NCBI GenBank assembly: GCA_018969885.1
Contig: JAGWXN010000080.1
Coordinates: forward strand, 1 to 11,646
Direction of reading: 5' to 3'
Length of the DNA stretch: 11,646 nucleotides
From: Betaproteobacteria bacterium
GTDB taxonomy: Bacteria; Pseudomonadota; Gammaproteobacteria; Burkholderiales; Burkholderiaceae
Numbering within the stretch: position 1 is the stretch's first letter; the number at the start of each line of letters is the position of its first letter. Position numbers and translations under genes: made by a program. The notes under the pieces are model-generated. The model was not told the origin of the DNA. It saw only the letters and a list, made by a program, of their open reading frames with translations, and did not search any database. Below are positions 6,288-11,646 of the stretch, piece after piece.

Positions 6288-7163
6288 ATGACCCTGCTTC
6301 GCACCGACGACGCCGAGCTCTACTACGAGCTCCATGGTGACGGCCCACCGCTCGTACTCATCCACGGCGCAAGCGGCACCCATCTGGCGTGGTGGCAGCA
6401 GGTGGCCGAGTTCCGTCATCACTTCAGCTGCCTGATCTACGACCTGCGCGGCTATGGCCGCTCTCGTGCATTGGGTGAGCTCGATCCCGCCGACGGCGAG
6501 GCACATGTCCGCGATCTGGCCGCGCTCATCGAACACACGGGCTTCGGCGGAGAGCCTCTCAACCTGATGGGTGCGTCCCTCGGTTCAGCCCCGGCGCTTC
6601 GCTTTGCCGCCGACCACCCGGAGCGCATCGCGCGACTGGTGCTGTGTTGCGGGCCCGGCTGCGTCAGCACCCCCCGTATCGACCAGGGGTGGGCGGAACG
6701 AATCGAGCGTATGAAGGCGCGTTACAAGCAGGTGGGCGCAAGCGAATCACCGCTGCCAGCGGGCGTGCCGCGTGTGCGCAGTGCCGGCGAGAAGGAACGG
6801 TTTGCGGCCGCCTACCACCCCTATGGGCCGGTTGGCGAGGCCATGCACCTCGATTTCCCGGCACTCACATTCCTGTATGCCGAGATCATGGCCTCGTCGG
6901 GTGGCCCGCCTACGCCGGCCACCTTCCCGGTCTTTACCGGCCGACCCGTCTATGCCACCGACGCCGCGCAACTCATGTTTCCGGTTCTGGTGGCAGGCGG
7001 TACCGATGATCCGCTCTTTGCAGCCGATGAGTTACGCGAGGTGGCTAGCCTGTTTCCGAACGGTCACTGCGATCTTTTCAAGGGCGCGGGGCACTTGGCC
7101 TACTACGAGCGACCGCGACGCTTTAATGATCTGGTGATGGCGTTTTTGCGCGGCACGGCGTGA
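6288..7163 (+). CDS. Alpha/beta-hydrolase fold protein
   Basis: This protein of 291 residues starts at ATG 6288, 13 bases after the regulator stop. The open frame runs further upstream inside the regulator gene, but sequence of family character begins only at this ATG (TLLRTDDAELYYELHGDGPPLV). The complete machinery is visible: oxyanion-hole HGASG (26-30), the DLRGYGRS turn (52-59), the nucleophile elbow GASLGS with S97, the acid D240 in GGTDDPLF, and H269 in GAGHLAYYERP. A lid region with few conserved motifs lies between about 130 and 225. The family includes enol-lactonases, esterases and meta-cleavage product hydrolases. Lying in the regulator's operon next to acid-uptake genes, it is likely to cleave an ester, lactone or C-C bond of the imported compound. 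The substrate is unknown. Confidence 0.93.
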   Translation: MTLLRTDDAELYYELHGDGPPLVLIHGASGTHLAWWQQVAEFRHHFSCLIYDLRGYGRSRALGELDPADGEAHVRDLAALIEHTGFGGEPLNLMGASLGSAPALRFAADHPERIARLVLCCGPGCVSTPRIDQGWAERIERMKARYKQVGASESPLPAGVPRVRSAGEKERFAAAYHPYGPVGEAMHLDFPALTFLYAEIMASSGGPPTPATFPVFTGRPVYATDAAQLMFPVLVAGGTDDPLFAADELREVASLFPNGHCDLFKGAGHLAYYERPRRFNDLVMAFLRGTA

Positions 7164-7217
7164 GCGCGCAGCGGCCGCGCATCGCCCACTTGATACCGCA
7201 CGCCCCGATCACCGCCG

Positions 7218-7958
7218 GTGAGCACGCCAACCTTTACCCTGCTACACCGCGATGACCGGCTCGCCGTGATCGCTAAACCCGTGGGCTGGCTGGTCCATGC
7301 AACCGCGCTCGATCGCGGGGAAACGCGCGTGGTCCTGCAGGCGCTTCGCGAGCAACTCGGTCAGACAGTGTTTCCGCTGCACCGCCTCGATAAGGCCACC
7401 AGTGGCGTTCTTGCCTTTGCGCTCGACTCGAGCACGGCGCGCTCCCTCGGTGAATGTTTCGAGCGCGGCGAGGGGATCAGTAAAACCTATCGTGCCATCG
7501 TGCGGGGCTGGCCAGCGGGTGACCAGCTGATCGACCATCCGCTCACCCGAATGAAAGACGACCGCGGTGCGGCACGAACGCACAGCCTGCCCGCGCAAAC
7601 CCATCTTCGGGTGCTAAACCGGGATGCCCTGCCGGTGGCGCACGGGCCTTATCCGGAAATCCGATATGCGGAGCTTGAACTCCAGCCGCTCACCGGACGT
7701 AGGCATCAGATCAGGCGCCACCTGAAGCACATTGCGCATCCGGTGATCGGGGACTCGACCCACGGGAAGGGCCCGCTTAATCGAGCGGTGTCCGAGCATC
7801 TGGGCCTTACGAGACTCTGGCTTCACGCGGAAAGCCTGGAGCTTGTCATGCCAGGCGCGCGCGAGGCTCTGAGATTTATGGCACCCACAGGGCCCGAGTG
7901 GCAGGTCTGGCGGAAAACACCCACGTCTTCCGACCAGACCGCTTCATCTGAGTGCTAG
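7218..7958 (+). CDS. truC: RluA-family pseudouridine synthase, TruC-like
   Basis: This 246-residue cytoplasmic enzyme converts a specific uridine in RNA to pseudouridine. The catalytic motif HRLDKATSG is present with D58. The substrate-binding segment KTYRAIVRGW, a central RYAELELQPLTGRRHQIRRH-like block and the late IGDSTHG motif are all intact. The match to E. coli TruC (tRNA U65) is close along the whole chain (KPVGWLVH, the LDRGET region, EHLGLTRLWLHA). The start is GTG 7218; no in-frame ATG is available before the conserved part, and the upstream site is weak. It lies 54 bases after the alpha/beta hydrolase, so it may be co-transcribed, but it is a housekeeping gene with no clear link to the catabolic functions. 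The symbol rests on recalled similarity. Confidence 0.85.
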   Translation: MSTPTFTLLHRDDRLAVIAKPVGWLVHATALDRGETRVVLQALREQLGQTVFPLHRLDKATSGVLAFALDSSTARSLGECFERGEGISKTYRAIVRGWPAGDQLIDHPLTRMKDDRGAARTHSLPAQTHLRVLNRDALPVAHGPYPEIRYAELELQPLTGRRHQIRRHLKHIAHPVIGDSTHGKGPLNRAVSEHLGLTRLWLHAESLELVMPGAREALRFMAPTGPEWQVWRKTPTSSDQTASSEC

Positions 7959-7967
7959 CCCAAGCGT

Positions 7968-7990
7968 GCAGGCCTTACATTCCGGCCTGC
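7968..7990. terminator. Hairpin at the convergent gene ends
   Basis: GCAGGCC (7968-7974) and GGCCTGC (7984-7990) form a perfect 7-base GC-rich stem with a 9-base loop. It starts ten bases after the pseudouridine synthase stop and covers the last codons of the dehydrogenase gene. It could stop transcription from either side, but no T-run follows on either strand, so it is not a classical intrinsic terminator. Confidence 0.35.
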
Positions 7991-9408
7991 GAGACGAACT
8001 TGATGTTCAGGTAAGGCTCAATCGCCTCTGCTCCTCCCTCGGAGCCGTAGCCTGAATCCTTGATGCCGCCGAACGGCACCTCGGGCAACGCGAGGCCAAG
8101 GTGATTGATGGTGACCATACCCGCTTCGAGTTCGGCGGCGATGGCCTGCGCGGTCTTTGCCGAGCGGGTAAACGCGTAGGAGGCAAGACCAAACGGCAGA
8201 CGATTTGCCTCGGCAACTGCATCTTCGAAGGTTGCAAACGGATTGATGACGGCGAGCGGACCGAATGGCTCTTCGTTCATGGCGCGCGCCGATCGATCGA
8301 GTTCGGTGATCACGGTGGGCTCGAAGAAGTTGCCCTGGCTGCCGATACGGTGGCCACCGGTCTGGATATTGCCGCCCGCCTTGCGTGCATCTTCAACATG
8401 CGCGTCCATGGCAGCAGGACGGCGCGGATTGGCAAGCGGCCCCATCGAGATACCTTTCTCAAGCCCGTTACCGACGCGAATTGCCTTGGTGTGTTCAACA
8501 AAGCGCTCAACGAACTGCTTGTAGACACCCTCCTGGACCAGAAAACGCGTGGGCGATACACACACCTGGCCAGCGTTGCGGAACTTGCTGCCCGCCATCG
8601 TGCGCGCGACCGCGTCGGCATCGACATCATTGAAGACGATGACCGGCGCATGGCCCCCCAGTTCCATGGTGGTTCGCTTCATGTGCAGGCCCGCGAGCGC
8701 AGCAAGCTGCTTACCCACCGGGGTGGATCCGGTAAAGGTGATTTTCCGGATGACCGGATGCGGGATCAGGTATTGAGAAATTTCGGCGGGCACGCCGTAG
8801 ACCAGCCCCACCACGCCAGCGGGGATGCCGGCGTCAACAAAGCAGCGGATGAGTTCAGCCGGCGACGCAGGCGTTTCTTCCGGTGCCTTCACGATGATGG
8901 AACAGCCCGTGGCCACGGCTGCTGAGAGCTTACGCACCACCTGGTTGATGGGGAAATTCCAGGGCGTGAAGGCGGCTACCGGGCCCACCGGTTCGCGCAG
9001 CACGAGTTGATAGATTCCTTGAGCGCGTGCGGGGACCACGCGCCCATAGGCCCGCCGCCCTTCCTCGGCGAACCAGTCAATGATGTCGGCACCCGCGAGC
9101 ACTTCGGCCTTCGCCTCACCGAGCGGTTTGCCCTGCTCCATGGTCATAAGCGTCGCGATTTTCTCAGCGCGCTCCCGGAACAGATCAGCGGCTTTACGCA
9201 TCATCTTGTAACGGTCAAACGCACCGGTCTTGCGCCATACCTGAAAGCCTCGCGAGGCGGCCTCCAGCGCACGGTCAAGATCGGCCCGCTCAGCTCGTGC
9301 GACGGTGCCGATGGTTTCACCGGTGGCGGGGTTGACAACGGGAAGTGACTGGCCGGCCGCGGCATTACACCATTGGCCATCGATCAGGAGCTGGACGTTG
9401 GGGTACAT
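7975..9408 (-). CDS. NAD(P)-dependent aldehyde dehydrogenase, succinate-semialdehyde-dehydrogenase-like
   Basis: I start this 477-residue protein at ATG 9408, which has AAGGA nine bases upstream. The frame extends to 9600 but that stretch overlaps the opposing oxygenase and is not family-like. The aldehyde dehydrogenase core is complete: TPWNFP with N151, K174 in [19 protein letters not shown] (225-233), the general base E249 in MELGG, the nucleophile C283 in GQVCVSP, and EEPFGP near 379-384. [12 protein letters not shown] and KFRNAGQ place it with GabD-type succinate-semialdehyde and related omega-semialdehyde dehydrogenases. Unlike E. coli GabD and human SSADH, which have C-V-C at the active site, it has C-V-S, so a disulfide redox switch there is not possible. 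It is transcribed away from the Rieske oxygenase. The true substrate may be another semialdehyde. Confidence 0.93.
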   Translation of the reverse strand: MYPNVQLLIDGQWCNAAAGQSLPVVNPATGETIGTVARAERADLDRALEAASRGFQVWRKTGAFDRYKMMRKAADLFRERAEKIATLMTMEQGKPLGEAKAEVLAGADIIDWFAEEGRRAYGRVVPARAQGIYQLVLREPVGPVAAFTPWNFPINQVVRKLSAAVATGCSIIVKAPEETPASPAELIRCFVDAGIPAGVVGLVYGVPAEISQYLIPHPVIRKITFTGSTPVGKQLAALAGLHMKRTTMELGGHAPVIVFNDVDADAVARTMAGSKFRNAGQVCVSPTRFLVQEGVYKQFVERFVEHTKAIRVGNGLEKGISMGPLANPRRPAAMDAHVEDARKAGGNIQTGGHRIGSQGNFFEPTVITELDRSARAMNEEPFGPLAVINPFATFEDAVAEANRLPFGLASYAFTRSAKTAQAIAAELEAGMVTINHLGLALPEVPFGGIKDSGYGSEGGAEAIEPYLNIKFVSQAGM

Positions 9409-9417
9409 GAATGGAAT

Positions 9418-9422
9418 TCCTT
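9418..9422 (-). promoter_or_regulatory. Ribosome binding site of the aldehyde dehydrogenase
   Basis: AAGGA on the minus strand lies nine bases before ATG 9408 and decides for this start against the longer open frame reaching 9600. Confidence 0.55.
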
Positions 9423-9451
9423 GGTTCACAGACAAAATCGAATTATGAACC
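9423..9451. repeat. Inverted repeat GGTTCA-N17-TGAACC, candidate operator
   Basis: Two perfect 6-base inverted arms lie at 9423-9428 and 9446-9451, 23 bases apart start to start, close to two helical turns. They overlap the candidate -10 element of the dehydrogenase promoter and reach its ribosome binding site. A repressor bound here could block that gene. A weak RNA hairpin is an alternative reading. Confidence 0.35.
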
Positions 9452-9471
9452 TTCCGCATGAGGCCGGTCAC
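9442..9471 (-). promoter_or_regulatory. Candidate promoter of the aldehyde dehydrogenase
   Basis: On the minus strand GTGACC (9471-9466, four of six of the -35 consensus) is followed after 18 bases by CATAAT (9447-9442, five of six of the -10 consensus). Transcription would start near 9435, leaving a leader of about 27 bases with the AAGGA site in it. Confidence 0.35.
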
Positions 9472-9497
9472 CCGAGACGACTTCGAACTGCCCGCCT

Positions 9498-9503
9498 TAC
9501 AAT
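9498..9503 (+). promoter_or_regulatory. Candidate -10 element of the Rieske oxygenase gene
   Basis: TACAAT matches five of six bases of the -10 consensus, 30 bases before the oxygenase ATG. No convincing -35 element is found at 16-18 bases upstream, so the gene may need an activator or the match may be chance. Confidence 0.25.
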
Positions 9504-9533
9504 TTCCTGAAAACGCCCTGATTGAGAGCAAAT

Positions 9534-10574
9534 ATGTTTGCCAAAGACTGCTGGTATGTCGCCGCGTTAGCGCGCGAGGTCGACCGCACGCTTCTCGCAC
9601 GCACCATTGCCAATGAGCAATTGATTTTTTATCGGACCGAAGCCGGGCAGCCCGTGGCGATGCTCGACCGGTGCCCGCATCGGCTGGTGCCCTTATCGGC
9701 TGGAAAGCTGGTTGGCGACGCAGTGCAATGCGGCTATCACGGTATCACCTTCAACCATGATGGACGCTGTATCAAAATTCCTGGTGAGCACCAGATCTCG
9801 CCGAAATTCTGCTCCACGGTTTTCCCAGCGATCGAGCGCTGGGGCTTCGTGTGGGTGTGGCTGGGTGACCCCGTTGCGGCCGATGAATCGAAGCTGCCGC
9901 AGGATTTTCACTGGGGGACCGAGCCGGGCTGGACGCCCCTGTCGGACTCACTACGTGTTGAGGGAAACTATCAGCTGCTCGTTGACAACCTGCTTGATCT
10001 GTCTCACGAAGCGTTCCTGCACATGGGAACGATCGGCAACGCGGCAGTGGCCGAAACGCCGGCCGAGATCACGATCCGCGGCGACTTCGTGCAGGTCGCA
10101 CGTTTCATGAAGGATTGTCAGCCGCCCAAACTCTTCGTGCGCGCGGCGGGTTTCAATACCAACATCGATCGCACGCAACGAATTCTCTATACGCCACCCT
10201 GCTATGTGGTGATCGAGGTCGTTGCGGTCCCGACCGGCACCCAGGGCGAGGAGAGGCGGCTCGCGTGGTGGGTATTGAACGCGCTCACCCCTGAAACCGA
10301 ACGCACGACCCATTACTTCTGGGGGCTGCCGCGCGGTTTTGCGCATGACGACGCTGAGCTCACCGAGATGTTACGTACCGGGATCTTAAAGACCTTCGAG
10401 GAGGACCGCGTGATGATCGAGGCGCAGCAGCGCATTCTGGATCGGGTATCGCTTGATACGCGGACGGTCTATACGAAAGCTGATCAGGCGCCCGGGCGGG
10501 CGCGGAGCATGGTGTCGGCGATGATCGCGCTTGAGGCGAAACGGACACATCCAAGCCTTGATACCGGTGTCTGA
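9534..10574 (+). CDS. Rieske non-heme iron oxygenase, VanA-like (aromatic O-demethylase / hydroxylase)
   Basis: This protein of 346 residues starts [10 protein letters not shown] at ATG 9534, as VanA-type proteins do; a TTG twelve bases earlier is less likely. The N-terminal Rieske domain has C47-x-H49 in CPHR and C66-x-x-H69 in CGYHG, which bind the [2Fe-2S] cluster. The catalytic domain shows [13 protein letters not shown], with H158 and H163 as iron ligands and D155 as the likely electron bridge, and D291 in [12 protein letters not shown] as the probable third ligand. These enzymes use O2 and electrons from a reductase to O-demethylate or hydroxylate aromatic acids. [17 protein letters not shown] also matches the vanillate O-demethylase group. 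No VanB-type reductase is in the window, so electrons must come from elsewhere. The gene diverges from the aldehyde dehydrogenase with 125 bases between; it converges on the M24 gene, 12 bases away. The substrate is not established. Confidence 0.94.
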   Translation: MFAKDCWYVAALAREVDRTLLARTIANEQLIFYRTEAGQPVAMLDRCPHRLVPLSAGKLVGDAVQCGYHGITFNHDGRCIKIPGEHQISPKFCSTVFPAIERWGFVWVWLGDPVAADESKLPQDFHWGTEPGWTPLSDSLRVEGNYQLLVDNLLDLSHEAFLHMGTIGNAAVAETPAEITIRGDFVQVARFMKDCQPPKLFVRAAGFNTNIDRTQRILYTPPCYVVIEVVAVPTGTQGEERRLAWWVLNALTPETERTTHYFWGLPRGFAHDDAELTEMLRTGILKTFEEDRVMIEAQQRILDRVSLDTRTVYTKADQAPGRARSMVSAMIALEAKRTHPSLDTGV

Positions 10575-10586
10575 TCTGGCATCCGG

Positions 10587-11646
10587 TCAGGGGTCGACCA
10601 CCACTGCTTCATCGGTGTTGAAGGAATCGGACAACAACTCGGGGGCACCTTCCCGCACGAGGATCATGTCCTGCACATGCCAGTGATCTTTATGGGGCTC
10701 CAGCGCGAGCACCATACCGGCTTCAAGCACAATGTCGGAACCGCGGCGTAATATCGGCTCCTGCTGATGCCACCATGCACCGACCCCATGGCCAATTAGC
10801 AGCGAGTTGTAGCTCCAGCCAACACGCGCGTATTCGTTCATCACAAAATCAAACAGATCGCCGACTCTGGCGCCAACCCGACATCGATCAATCGCCGCGC
10901 GATAGATCTCGAGGTTGAGCGCGTAATCCCGTCGCTGTTGCGCGTCAGGCTGACCCACAATGACATTACGCGACTGATGCCCGGGGTACCCGTTCAGATA
11001 ACACACGTAGTCGGTGCGGATGACATCGCCCCGCTCGATGACCAGATCGCTCTCGCCGGCATAGGGGATCGTGTTGCGATGGGAGTTCAAAATGCCATGC
11101 GCCCATTCAAATCCGGCCCGAAGCGACGTTGCGATCATGTCGGCATGGATCTTCCGCTCGGTGTCGCCCGCGCGAATCCGCCCGAACACCTCGCGGTACA
11201 CGTTGTCTAGCAGCGCCGCCGCGCGCCGGATTCTGGAAACCTCTTCGGGAGTCTTGATCCACCGGACCCGGTTCATCAGCTCGGAGCAATCCACCATCCG
11301 GAGCGCAGGCAGAGCCCGTTCGATTTTTCCCCAATCGCGCGCGCTCACATAGTCGTGCTCAATCCCTACCGTTGCGGCAGATAGTCCTTCATCACGAAGA
11401 ATCGCGATCAGCCGGTCATAGGGAGATTCAACATAGCCTTCGCAAAGCTCAACACGCTCGATACCGCTATCACGCCGCACCAATCCGGCGGCCGTCTTGT
11501 TCGCGATCACCAGGGGCTTTCCCTGCCGTGGCCAAACGAGCAGGACCCCTCGCGCTGAATCGGTCAGGTCCTGAAGCCGGGCGAGCGTGCCGGGAAACAC
11601 AACCCCGGACAGATAGGTGAAGTTTTGACCCGAGCGAAGCACGAGG
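10587..11646 (-). CDS. M24-fold (creatinase / Xaa-Pro peptidase-like) protein, N-terminus outside the window
   Basis: The frame is open through the right edge, so the start lies beyond 11646. A GTG at 11642 is an internal valine. The visible 353 or so residues cover the end of the N-terminal domain (SGQNFTYLSGV) and the whole pita-bread domain (from about base 11270 down), ending at TGA-strand position 10587. Against the usual D-D-H-E-E metal set of M24 peptidases, the protein shows D (codon 11012-11010, RTDYV), His in place of the second Asp exactly 11 residues on (codon 10979-10977, YPGHQS), H (10790-10788, IGHGVG), E (10700-10698, LALEPH), and Gln in place of the last Glu (10673-10671, HVQDM). 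Two of five ligands are thus altered, as in non-peptidase members such as creatinase. It may be a C-N hydrolase rather than a peptidase. Function unknown. Confidence 0.88.
   Translation of the reverse strand, partial: LVLRSGQNFTYLSGVVFPGTLARLQDLTDSARGVLLVWPRQGKPLVIANKTAAGLVRRDSGIERVELCEGYVESPYDRLIAILRDEGLSAATVGIEHDYVSARDWGKIERALPALRMVDCSELMNRVRWIKTPEEVSRIRRAAALLDNVYREVFGRIRAGDTERKIHADMIATSLRAGFEWAHGILNSHRNTIPYAGESDLVIERGDVIRTDYVCYLNGYPGHQSRNVIVGQPDAQQRRDYALNLEIYRAAIDRCRVGARVGDLFDFVMNEYARVGWSYNSLLIGHGVGAWWHQQEPILRRGSDIVLEAGMVLALEPHKDHWHVQDMILVREGAPELLSDSFNTDEAVVVDP

Noticed and set aside
8101..8925. 274-codon open frame on the plus strand opposite the aldehyde dehydrogenase
   Set aside because: It is antisense shadow of a GC-rich coding region; the translation has no recognisable domain.
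9409..9600. 64-residue N-terminal extension of the aldehyde dehydrogenase
   Set aside because: It is unlike the family, overlaps the opposing oxygenase gene and the intergenic region, and lies upstream of a good ribosome binding site at 9418-9422.
10575..10586. Possible terminator between the convergent oxygenase and M24 genes
   Set aside because: Only about five bases of imperfect pairing (ACCGG/CCGGT) around the two stops; no stable stem or T-run.

Overview
The window reads as a chromosomal catabolic region of a proteobacterium, most likely a betaproteobacterium of the order Burkholderiales. The reasons are the GC-rich sequence, the compact operons, a Bug/TctC-type periplasmic binding protein (a family greatly expanded in that order), and a VanA-like oxygenase near a TRAP carboxylate transporter and an FCD-type regulator. 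The assignment is inference; there is no rRNA or other firm taxonomic marker. I see no tRNA, rRNA, CRISPR array, insertion sequence or prophage gene, and no frameshifted gene.

Layout. The left edge (1-560, +) holds the C-terminal part of a Bug/TctC solute-binding protein. It converges on a five-gene minus-strand operon that reads from 5229 down to 628: bicupin protein, TRAP receptor (dctP), TRAP small permease (dctQ), TRAP large permease (dctM), and an ACMSD-like amidohydrolase. The last three genes overlap by 4 and 1 bases, which suggests translational coupling. A divergent regulatory region (5230-5332) separates this operon from a plus-strand set: a double-CDGSH iron-sulfur protein, a GntR/FCD regulator related to CsiR, an alpha/beta hydrolase, and a TruC-like tRNA pseudouridine synthase that is probably a housekeeping passenger.

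The right part has a second divergent pair around 9409-9533: an NAD(P)-dependent succinate-semialdehyde-dehydrogenase-like enzyme (minus) and a VanA-like Rieske oxygenase (plus). Converging on the oxygenase from the right edge is a partial M24-fold (creatinase / Xaa-Pro peptidase-like) protein in which two of the five usual metal ligands are replaced.

How the genes may work together (inference). The TRAP receptor keeps the arginine that normally binds a carboxylate, so the operon probably imports an organic acid. The bicupin, the amidohydrolase (decarboxylase or hydrolase), the alpha/beta hydrolase, the semialdehyde-type dehydrogenase and the Rieske O-demethylase/hydroxylase would fit degradation of an aromatic or substituted acid, controlled by the divergently placed FCD regulator. 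The substrate cannot be read from the sequence. No ferredoxin reductase for the oxygenase and no membrane partner (TctA/TctB) for the Bug protein lie in the window.
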